Below are positions 6,197 to 11,659 of a DNA stretch of 11,659 bases, one piece after another (position 1 is the first letter of the stretch; every line of letters starts with the position of its first letter). The DNA lies in the NCBI GenBank assembly GCA_030426875.1, contig JAUHXI010000028.1, positions 1-11,659 of the forward strand. Direction: 5' to 3'. The position numbers and the translations under genes are program-made. This DNA is from a bacterium. GTDB taxonomy: Bacteria > Patescibacteriota > Gracilibacteria > UM-FILTER-43-11. The notes under the pieces are model-generated. The model did not search any database. It had not been told where the DNA came from and saw only the letters and a list, made by a program, of their open reading frames with translations.

Positions 6197-6210
6197 GTCA
6201 GCCAATCATC

Positions 6211-7644
6211 ATGAAACTCGAAAAAATAAAATCACCATTCAACTTCATCATTTTCGGAGCCTCCGGCGATTTAGCAAAATTGAAAATATTCCCCTCGCTT
6301 TACCAACTGGCCCTCCAAAAACGCTTCCCTAAAAATTACAGCGTCTACGGCTTCGCGCGCTCTAAAATGACAGACACACAATTCCGTGCTCACTTCAAAA
6401 AAAGCGTCAAAGCCCACACCGACAAGCTCATTTACGACGAAAAAGTAGTGAATGAGCTTTTGGAACATGTCCACTACCACTGCGGACAATACGATCAAGG
6501 GGAGGATTTTGAAACCTTCTCCAAAAAATTACTCGAAATTCAAAAAGGCAAAAAAGTCTACAATCTGGCCTTCTTCGCCACACCCCCCGTGATTCTTAAG
6601 TCAATCATAGAAAATTTAGCCACCATCAAAAAAACTCTGGGAGGAGACTTGAGATTGATGCTCGAAAAACCCTTTGGCGCAGATCGAAAAACAGCCGGAG
6701 AACTTTTTAAATTCATCACCACCCATTTTGAAAAAAAAGACCTGCTTCTCATCGATCATTATTTAGGAAAAGCCGCCGTCCGCAGCATCTTCCCCCTCCG
6801 CTACAACAACGCCATCCTCAATTTACTTTTAAAAGGAGGGGCCATCTCCAACATTCAAATCAGCGCTCTAGAAACCCTTGGTGTGGATGAGCGCATCGGA
6901 TTTTTTGAAAACGTCGGCATCATCAAAGACATGATTCAATCTCATCTCTTACAAATCTTAGCGCTACTCACCATGACCATGCCAGTTCACCAAGAGGTGA
7001 ACAGCATCCAACGAGAAAAAGGTGATGTGATTTCGGCCCTGCGCTTAGAAAAAGGTAAAGATGTAATACTCGGCCAATACAGAGGCTATCGAGAGCAAGA
7101 CGGCGTGAACCATAATTCAAACACCCCCACCTTCGCCGCAATGCGCCTTTTTATTGACTTAACAGAATGGTATAAGGTCCCCATCTACATTCGAACTGGT
7201 AAAAAGCTCTCCCACAAGCACACCTACATCGTCATCGAATTTAATAAACCCGCCTACGCCAAACACACCGATTTTGAAGCCAATAAATTGATCATTGAAC
7301 TCTATCCTCAAGAAAAAATTGAAATCAAACTCGTCAACGATATCGGAAAAGAAATCCCCCAATACAGCGAAGTCATCAACGAAGAATCCCTCGCTTGCAT
7401 GGGCGATGACTGCCTACCTCCCTACGCCAATCTGATCCTCGATGCCTTTTTAGAACGTCAGATCAGCTTCCTTTCCATTGATGAAATCCTAGCCTCCTGG
7501 CATCTCATTGACCAAGTGAACCACTGCATCCAAAAAAAGAAAGAGAAAGTGATTTTATATGATGCAAATTCTGAAGGGCCCAAAAAACAACACAAACTCA
7601 CTGATTTAGACCTTAACCATTGGCACGATGCACAACATTTATAA
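6211..7644 (+). CDS. zwf: Glucose-6-phosphate 1-dehydrogenase
   Basis: The 477-aa protein is slightly shorter than the usual 485-510. It oxidises glucose-6-phosphate to 6-phosphogluconolactone with NADP(+), the first step of the oxidative pentose phosphate pathway. The N-terminal nucleotide-binding site reads FGASGDLAKLKIFPSLY (15-31). MLEKPFGAD (150-158) and the family signature IDHYLGK (181-187) follow, with the substrate-binding His183. DMIQSHLLQ (240-248) holds His245 at the usual catalytic position; Ser replaces the usual Asn. IYIRTGKKL lies in the C-terminal domain. The ATG at 6211 lies just after a 40-bp palindrome and has no Shine-Dalgarno. The gene ends overlapping pgl by 17 nt, so the two are translated from one message and probably coupled. 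Confidence 0.96.
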   Translation: MKLEKIKSPFNFIIFGASGDLAKLKIFPSLYQLALQKRFPKNYSVYGFARSKMTDTQFRAHFKKSVKAHTDKLIYDEKVVNELLEHVHYHCGQYDQGEDFETFSKKLLEIQKGKKVYNLAFFATPPVILKSIIENLATIKKTLGGDLRLMLEKPFGADRKTAGELFKFITTHFEKKDLLLIDHYLGKAAVRSIFPLRYNNAILNLLLKGGAISNIQISALETLGVDERIGFFENVGIIKDMIQSHLLQILALLTMTMPVHQEVNSIQREKGDVISALRLEKGKDVILGQYRGYREQDGVNHNSNTPTFAAMRLFIDLTEWYKVPIYIRTGKKLSHKHTYIVIEFNKPAYAKHTDFEANKLIIELYPQEKIEIKLVNDIGKEIPQYSEVINEESLACMGDDCLPPYANLILDAFLERQISFLSIDEILASWHLIDQVNHCIQKKKEKVILYDANSEGPKKQHKLTDLDLNHWHDAQHL

Positions 7645-8308
7645 TTACGACAACAGCGAGGACTTCACCCTCGACACCGCCACAGCCATTGAAGATTTTT
7701 TGATCTGGAAATTGCAAGAAAACGACTCCGTTTCGATGGCGCTAAGCGGCGGCAATAGTCCAAAATTGATCTATGAACAACTGGCAAAAAGCGGGCAAAT
7801 TGAATGGGATAAAGTGGAACTTTTTATGGTGGATGAGCGCTATGTCTCGCAAAATGCTCAGGAGTCAAATTTTCGAATGATTGAGGAATCACTCCTGTCC
7901 AGAATCAGTCCCATCAAATTCTTTCACGGCTTCAATACCGATCTACCCCTCAAAGAAGCCGCCGAAGAATACGACCAACTCTTGGAATCGAGAGGTAATC
8001 GGCCCTTTGACTTGGTCCTTTTGGGCATGGGTAAGGATGGACACACCGCCTCACTCTTTCCAAAGTCAAAAGCCTTAAATGAAAAAACAAAGCTAGCCAC
8101 CAGCAGCAAATCTCCAGACAAAATGGACCGACTCACCATCACCATGCCAGCCATTTTTGCCGCCGAAAAGGTGATGTTTTTAGTGCGTGGAAAGGAAAAA
8201 AAAGAAAAAGTGTCGCAATTGCTACAGGAAAACGTTTCAGACAAGGATTTTCCTGCTAAAATGGTCATGACCCATGAGAATGTAGAAATCTACACGGATT
8301 TCTCGTAG
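7628..8308 (+). CDS. pgl: 6-phosphogluconolactonase
   Basis: The 226-aa protein is of normal length for the DevB/Pgl family. It hydrolyses 6-phosphogluconolactone to 6-phosphogluconate, the step between zwf and gnd. Motifs are MALSGGNSPKLIYE (37-50), FMVDERYV (66-73) followed by SNFRM (80-84), LLGMGKDGHTASLFP (131-145) with the catalytic His139, and RLTITMPAI (168-176). The ATG at 7628 lies inside the end of zwf, 17 nt before that gene's frame closes; it gives the expected N-terminus and has no Shine-Dalgarno. The stop TAG (8306-8308) forms the first bases of a dispersed palindromic repeat, so the present C-terminus may have been set by that insertion. No catalytic part is missing. Confidence 0.95.
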   Translation: MHNIYNYDNSEDFTLDTATAIEDFLIWKLQENDSVSMALSGGNSPKLIYEQLAKSGQIEWDKVELFMVDERYVSQNAQESNFRMIEESLLSRISPIKFFHGFNTDLPLKEAAEEYDQLLESRGNRPFDLVLLGMGKDGHTASLFPKSKALNEKTKLATSSKSPDKMDRLTITMPAIFAAEKVMFLVRGKEKKEKVSQLLQENVSDKDFPAKMVMTHENVEIYTDFS

Positions 8309-8328
8309 GGACGCGAAATCTTGCGTCC
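8305..8328 (+). repeat. Short dispersed palindromic repeat, copy A
   Basis: GTAGGGACGCGAAATCTTGC followed by GTCC forms a hairpin with arms GGACGC (8309-8314) and GCGTCC (8323-8328). Its inverted near-copy is at 10247-10270. The first bases provide the pgl stop codon. There is no T-run after the stem here, so termination would be weak. Confidence 0.65.
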
Positions 8329-8391
8329 GGCACAAATCATTCCATTCAAAAATTACCCCAAACCCTTATCCATTGAAACACCAATAGCCCC

Positions 8392-9111
8392 ATGAAAAAC
8401 CAATCCCTCACCCTCATTTTTGGTGGCACCCTCATCCTAAGTGTCATTTTTGGCACCTATCAGATGACTAAAAATCTAAGCCTAGAGGCCACAATCACCC
8501 AAGCACAAACAGAGGCAGAGGAACAAGTTGAGGACTTGCAAAAAGAAATTGCCGCCCTTCAAGATGAGGTGAGATTAAATGACACCTCAACGGTTGAGAT
8601 GACTGACTTCCTTAGAGTGGGAAGTGCTGGGGTTGTGCCAGAAGAAGATGGCTCTGAGCTGATCAATGAAGAGGATTTGCTAGAAAATTATTTCACGGAA
8701 AACCCTGTTTTAATTGACTCAAGTGACCAGACGGGGTCTCAGGTGGATCGACTGGCAGGATTGACTGAAAACACTGAAGTGACTGGAGCTTTTTTAGTGG
8801 CTACCCCTCAAGTATTTGACTTTGGCACCATCAGTAAATCAGATGGAATAGTGACAGCTAATTTTGAACTAAAAAATGAAGGCACCGAAAATCTAGTCCT
8901 CAATTACGCCTTCACGTCGTGCGGCTGCAGCACAACCTCTATTAAAGAAACGGTAATTTTAGCCCCACAAGAAACCTATCCACTCGAAGTGGACTACGAC
9001 CCCAACTATTACCCTGAGGGGTTAGGACTGGGTGAGATTGAAAAAACCGTCACCATTTTTGCCAATACGGGTTTGTTTAAGGTTTATTTGAGTGGGGAGG
9101 TGATGCCCTAA
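8392..9111 (+). CDS. Membrane-anchored DUF1573 protein
   Basis: The 239-aa protein has an N-terminal uncleaved signal anchor (about 7-24), a Gln/Glu-rich coiled coil (about 30-62), an acidic linker (63-130) and a C-terminal DUF1573 domain (about 133-237). DUF1573 is an Ig-like beta sandwich. Its hallmarks are visible: PQVFDFGTISKSDG (139-152), FELKNEGTENL (158-168) and the FTSCGCSTT block (174-182) with Cys177-Gly-Cys179. The domain should lie outside the membrane. The function of the family is unknown, and the CGC pair may bind metal or be redox active. The gene follows pgl by 83 bp on the same strand, but the intervening hairpin and lack of functional link make shared control uncertain. No Shine-Dalgarno precedes the ATG. 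Confidence 0.85.
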   Translation: MKNQSLTLIFGGTLILSVIFGTYQMTKNLSLEATITQAQTEAEEQVEDLQKEIAALQDEVRLNDTSTVEMTDFLRVGSAGVVPEEDGSELINEEDLLENYFTENPVLIDSSDQTGSQVDRLAGLTENTEVTGAFLVATPQVFDFGTISKSDGIVTANFELKNEGTENLVLNYAFTSCGCSTTSIKETVILAPQETYPLEVDYDPNYYPEGLGLGEIEKTVTIFANTGLFKVYLSGEVMP

Positions 9112-9237
9112 AATAAAAATAAACACCATTAACTTTGAAAAAAAGTTGTAGCTTTTAAAGATTTTTCAGATGTAAACCCTGACACGTTCTTATAAAAACC
9201 AACCCAAAAACCATCACACAAATAATTTTTTATAATA

Positions 9238-9246
9238 TGCTATAAT
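9238..9246 (+). promoter_or_regulatory. Extended -10 promoter of the 171-aa membrane protein
   Basis: TGCTATAAT (9238-9246) is a perfect extended -10 (TG-n-TATAAT). A second TATAAT lies at 9231-9236. No good -35 box is found at 16-18 bp. A start near 9253 leaves about 21 nt before the ATG at 9274. Confidence 0.55.
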
Positions 9247-9273
9247 TGCGGCAATAATTTTTAAATCAATAAA

Positions 9274-9789
9274 ATGACCTCCAATCCAGAGGAACCTAGG
9301 GTGTCTGAAAAACCTCAAAATAACAACTGTAATGATTTTATTGAGAGAGTCAGAAGTGGAATAATACTCAACTTTAGAGCACTAGATGAAGAAGACATTG
9401 AACGCATAAAACTTTCAAGTATAATTTGCATCTGCAGCCTACTCTTAACAAGTAAAATCAATAACGAAACAATAGAATATTTAACGCACAACCTCCTATT
9501 GGCTATACTATTATGTTTTACTTTTTTAAACTCTAGCATTGCAGGAGTTAGAATTACAGACATAAAAAGTGCCAATTTAAACCTTGAAACAAAGGCAATA
9601 AGAAGGTTAATTGAAGCTACAATTGCCTTAATACCTTCAGTTGTCCTAGACTATACATACGAAGATGGGTTTATTATAATTTCAGCTGGCTCCATGTGGC
9701 TTGGTACGGAAATAGCTAGTCGCAGAAGTAATAAACCCCATATGCATCACTTTTATCCGGGCTCTCAAGGGACAGCAAACAACCAATAA
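9274..9789 (+). CDS. Hypothetical multi-pass membrane protein
   Basis: The 171-aa protein matches no family I recognise. A polar, Asn/Glu-rich N-terminus (1-44) precedes about four hydrophobic segments (about 45-60, 73-91, 114-126 and 132-147). The His-rich tail NKPHMHHFYPG (153-163) could bind metal. The first and third hydrophobic segments are short and interrupted, so the exact topology is uncertain. Base composition is visibly AT-richer than that of the pentose phosphate genes, with many AUA and UUA codons, which could mean a different origin. It has its own extended -10 promoter and converges on the DUF378 gene, with a shared hairpin between them. ATG at 9274 is the only good start. Confidence 0.65.
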   Translation: MTSNPEEPRVSEKPQNNNCNDFIERVRSGIILNFRALDEEDIERIKLSSIICICSLLLTSKINNETIEYLTHNLLLAILLCFTFLNSSIAGVRITDIKSANLNLETKAIRRLIEATIALIPSVVLDYTYEDGFIIISAGSMWLGTEIASRRSNKPHMHHFYPGSQGTANNQ

Positions 9790-9817
9790 CCTACAGGCAG
9801 CCTGACTTTGAATTAAT

Positions 9818-9844
9818 CCTCACCTTTTTTGTTTAAGGGTGAGG
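9818..9844. terminator. Probable bidirectional terminator
   Basis: CCTCACC (9818-9824) and GGTGAGG (9838-9844) form a 7-bp GC-rich stem with a 13-nt T-rich loop. It lies 28 bp after the stop of the 171-aa gene and 24 bp after the stop of the convergent DUF378 gene. The tails are only moderately T-rich (GTAATTTTA on the plus strand, ATTAATT on the minus strand). Confidence 0.5.
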
Positions 9845-9868
9845 GTAATTTTATTAGCGCTTAAAAAA

Positions 9869-10150
9869 CTACTCACCACCCTTTTCACCTGCACCACACG
9901 CACAAGAACCCCCACAGGCACAACACTTTCGTCCCATGAGCATAAAAACGATGACCTTAAGCGCCATCACACCCACAAGCAAGTAAACAATCGCCTCCAC
10001 CGTTGGCCAGCGGCCCACCAACAGATTGACAACATTTAAATTCGTCTTCAAAAGCATTCCAAGGCCATGCAAGCCCCAGTTCAAACCACCCACTAAAAGA
10101 AAGAAAACCGACAGGTGGCATAATGCACCTCCTTTTTTACCATGATCCAT
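9869..10150 (-). CDS. DUF378 (YuzA-like) membrane protein with Cys-rich tail
   Basis: The 93-aa protein has two membrane segments (about 13-31 and 52-72) with the DUF378 signature: LVGGLNWGLHGLG (19-31), then NLLVGRWPTVEAIVYLLVG (42-60). Typical members are about 65-80 aa and of unknown function. This one adds a tail RKCCACGGSCACGAG (74-88) with five cysteines (76, 77, 79, 83 and 85), which could bind a metal or be lipid- or redox-modified. I start at the ATG at 10150; it leaves a short Lys/Gly/His lead before the first helix. Inside the frame AAAGGAGGTG resembles a Shine-Dalgarno but serves no in-frame start. The gene converges on the 171-aa gene. Confidence 0.85.
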   Translation of the reverse strand: MDHGKKGGALCHLSVFFLLVGGLNWGLHGLGMLLKTNLNVVNLLVGRWPTVEAIVYLLVGVMALKVIVFMLMGRKCCACGGSCACGAGEKGGE

Positions 10151-10246
10151 TTTTATATTTGTTATGGAATATTAATAAAACTTGAAGGTAACATTAACTC
10201 ATTATTATCATGTTATTAAGGATTTTGCAAATTTTTGTTATAAAAC

Positions 10247-10270
10247 AGACGCAAGATTTTGCGTCTCTAC
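10247..10270 (-). terminator. Short dispersed palindromic repeat, copy B, acting as terminator
   Basis: Read on the minus strand, GTAG is followed by AGACGCAA-AATC-TTGCGTCT and then GTTTTATAAC. The 8-bp stem, tetraloop and T-run make a plausible intrinsic terminator 6 nt after the stop of the 72-aa gene. The core matches copy A at 8305-8328 in opposite orientation. Confidence 0.65.
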
Positions 10271-10275
10271 AAAAA

Positions 10276-10494
10276 TCAATCCACCGGCAGCTCCGAGGCA
10301 ATATCCACCTCATTTTCTGCCACACTCGCCATGCCCATGGAATTATTTTGTGAGCCATTAGGCCCCATGAATTCCAATAAAATAGCCAAAATAAGAACCA
10401 TAATACCCCGCCGGAACACAGCAGAAAAGCTACGATCCAATGGAATATTTCCATTTTTTTCTCCAGAAATTTGAACAGGATTTTTTAAATTCAT
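10276..10494 (-). CDS. Small single-pass membrane protein
   Basis: The 72-aa protein matches no family I recognise. It has a polar N-terminus (1-27), Arg28-Arg29, one hydrophobic helix (about 30-43, IMVLILAILLEF) and an acidic Asn/Ser/Glu-rich C-terminus that would lie outside the cell. The helix is short for a full span. The case for a real gene rests on context: a near-consensus promoter ends 25 bp upstream of the ATG at 10494, and a terminator-like repeat follows the TGA stop. An overlapping frame on the same strand lacks such signals. It is divergent from the cohesin-domain gene. Confidence 0.6.
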   Translation of the reverse strand: MNLKNPVQISGEKNGNIPLDRSFSAVFRRGIMVLILAILLEFMGPNGSQNNSMGMASVAENEVDIASELPVD

Positions 10495-10518
10495 GTGTAA
10501 AACTTTAGGACTAATAAT

Positions 10519-10547
10519 ATTATACTATATTTTAAATTATAAGTCAA
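10519..10547 (-). promoter_or_regulatory. Near-consensus sigma-70 promoter for the 72-aa gene
   Basis: On the minus strand TTGACT (10547-10542) is followed after exactly 17 bp by TATAAT (10524-10519). A start near 10512 gives an 18-nt leader with no Shine-Dalgarno. This is the strongest promoter in the window. Confidence 0.75.
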
Positions 10548-10629
10548 TACATTGAGCAAGGATTCTAACTCAAAACGCAATAAAAAAGGGACAAAGCAAA
10601 CTATCAAAGAATTTTCAGCATAAAACTTC

Positions 10630-10658
10630 TTGCATCTAACACCAAAAAATGATAGAAT
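10630..10658 (+). promoter_or_regulatory. Promoter of the cohesin-domain gene
   Basis: TTGCAT (10630-10635) is followed after 17 bp by TAGAAT (10653-10658). A start near 10665 gives a leader of about 27 nt, A-rich and without Shine-Dalgarno, before the ATG at 10692. Confidence 0.6.
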
Positions 10659-10691
10659 GTGAAGATTTAGAAAAAAATAACCAAACCAAAA

Positions 10692-11659
10692 ATGAATGCG
10701 AAAGTCGCTATAAACAAGGCACTCCACCGCGTAATGCTAGGCTTCATCAGCCTGCTTTTTATGGTGGGAATGGCCACATTCATCCTCAGTAATGCTGATG
10801 CCGGAAGCGTTGCCTTCAGTGTCTCAGGGGGATCGGGATCCTACGAAGTAGGCTCAACCGGAACCTTTAATGTCTACGTGAGCGAAAGTGAGCCCCTTTA
10901 TGGAGCCGACGTGAGCGTTAGCCTCAACAATGCAAGACTGGTTTCTGCCAGCTGTAGCGGCTTTGGGGGCTGTAGCAACTTATCAGGAGGAAGCACCGTA
11001 CGATTCTTTGGCGCTGCCAACCCTGAAGGCTCTGGCTACAGCGGCTCTCAATTGTTTGGAAGTTTCACCGTTGAATTCATCAACGAAGGAACGGCCAGCT
11101 TCAACGTGACCTCAGGCCAAATCGTCAATGCCAATCAAGGTGTTGAAGGCCGGGTGGGAACCGGATCACAAGTATCAGTAACCGCTCCAACCCCAGTTGA
11201 AGTGCCTACAGTTGATACCACGGAAGAAAACTCAGACACTGAATTGAATGCCACAGCAAATGAAGAAGCAAAAGAAGCTCAAACAACAGAAGTGACTTCT
11301 GAACCAGAAGCAACCCAAGTGACCAGTGCTGGAGACGTGACTTATGTAGCAACCAGTCCAGCAAACAGCACTGCAAGAGCCGGAAGCGTTGTTCAGATGG
11401 TCACCTCAGCCAATTTTAGTAATGGGAGCTCCAAAAACATCACCTCATGTGTGATATCAGGGTGTAGCAGTTCAGGGGCTAGTCAACATTCAAGCAATCT
11501 AGACAAAGCCAACGGTCTAACCGTTTATAGAGGGAGTGGACCTGCTTCTATGTTTGGAAGTCAAGTCAATATCAACAGTAATGCCCAAACGGGCGCAAAA
11601 GTTTATGTGACCGCAAGCTTCACCAACTGGGACACAGGCACAACCGTGACCAGTACCAC
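10692..11659 (+). CDS. Secreted cohesin-like domain surface protein, C-terminus beyond the window
   Basis: The frame runs from the ATG at 10692 to the right edge: 322 residues, no stop. Residues 1-37 form a long signal peptide (basic start, hydrophobic 15-32, probable cleavage after SNADA). Residues 38-164 look like a cohesin/Ig-like beta domain: VAFSVSGG, then VGSTGTFNVYVS, GADVSVSLNNARLVSASC and FGSFTVEFINEGTASF in the order expected for cohesins. Cys88 and Cys94 are close enough for a disulfide. An acidic Thr/Glu/Pro-rich linker (165-212) leads into a second beta-rich region (213 on) with another close pair, Cys253 and Cys258. In Patescibacteria such proteins are usually large surface adhesins rather than cellulosome parts; role here is inferred. 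A second ATG 4 bp downstream is out of frame. Confidence 0.8.
   Translation, partial: MNAKVAINKALHRVMLGFISLLFMVGMATFILSNADAGSVAFSVSGGSGSYEVGSTGTFNVYVSESEPLYGADVSVSLNNARLVSASCSGFGGCSNLSGGSTVRFFGAANPEGSGYSGSQLFGSFTVEFINEGTASFNVTSGQIVNANQGVEGRVGTGSQVSVTAPTPVEVPTVDTTEENSDTELNATANEEAKEAQTTEVTSEPEATQVTSAGDVTYVATSPANSTARAGSVVQMVTSANFSNGSSKNITSCVISGCSSSGASQHSSNLDKANGLTVYRGSGPASMFGSQVNINSNAQTGAKVYVTASFTNWDTGTTVTST

Noticed and set aside
9112..9180. Possible terminator after the DUF1573 gene (AACTTT-GAAAA-AAAGTT)
   Set aside because: The stem is short, has few GC pairs and no clean T-run; not supportable.
9839..10039. Plus-strand frame of 66 codons
   Set aside because: Antisense to DUF378 and starts within the terminator hairpin; Thr/His-rich shadow.
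10117..10140. Strong Shine-Dalgarno-like AAAGGAGGTG followed by an ATG on the minus strand within the DUF378 gene
   Set aside because: The ATG it precedes is out of frame with DUF378 and opens no recognisable protein; judged chance.
10194..10454. Minus-strand frame of 86 codons, Trp/Cys/Phe-rich
   Set aside because: It overlaps the 72-aa gene in another frame, runs through the terminator-like repeat and has no promoter; composition is that of a shadow.

Overview
The window looks like chromosomal DNA from an uncultivated bacterium, most likely of the Candidate Phyla Radiation / Patescibacteria (a Peregrinibacteria-like lineage is my best guess, not proven). Reasons: small single-domain genes, a family-typical TalC-type transaldolase, DUF378 and DUF1573 proteins, a cohesin-like surface protein, and almost no Shine-Dalgarno sequences. 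Four of the five two-box promoters found are close to the sigma-70 consensus with 17-bp spacers, which argues against Bacteroidetes. TGA is used as a stop (gnd, the 72-aa gene), which argues against the recoded Gracilibacteria/Absconditabacteria. No rRNA, tRNA, CRISPR array, transposase or integrase was seen.

Left third (1-3850) is an accessory-looking block with every gene on the minus strand. It holds a partial protein with a RelA/SpoT-type (alarmone synthetase / toxSAS-like) domain that runs off the left edge, a pair encoding a cytochrome b5-like lipoprotein and a four-helix membrane protein, and a pair of unrecognised genes. Three same-orientation copies of a roughly 317-bp AT-rich element separate these units. 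Copy 1 has perfect 25-bp terminal inverted repeats and a 6-bp target duplication; copy 2 is truncated; copy 3 is full length but its ends are degenerate. They behave like a non-autonomous (MITE-like) transposon family with an internal conserved stem.

Middle (3894-8308) is a plus-strand pentose phosphate block: transaldolase, 6-phosphogluconate dehydrogenase (gnd), glucose-6-phosphate dehydrogenase (zwf) and 6-phosphogluconolactonase (pgl, overlapping zwf by 17 nt). Together the last three convert glucose-6-phosphate to ribulose-5-phosphate with two NADPH, and transaldolase links the pentoses back to glycolysis. All key catalytic residues that I can place are present. A 40-bp palindrome separates gnd and zwf.

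Right third (8309-11659) holds a membrane-anchored DUF1573 protein, an unrecognised multi-pass membrane protein, a DUF378 membrane protein with a Cys-rich tail, a 72-aa single-pass membrane protein behind a near-consensus promoter, and the start of a secreted cohesin-domain protein that runs off the right edge. A short palindromic repeat (arms GACGC/GCGTC) sits directly after two of these genes, once forming part of the pgl stop codon and once forming a probable terminator.

The observations most worth a second look are the MITE-like family and the gene pairs it separates, the RelA/SpoT-like protein, the b5 lipoprotein/4-TM pair, and promoters placed so close to start codons that leaderless or very short-leader translation is implied.
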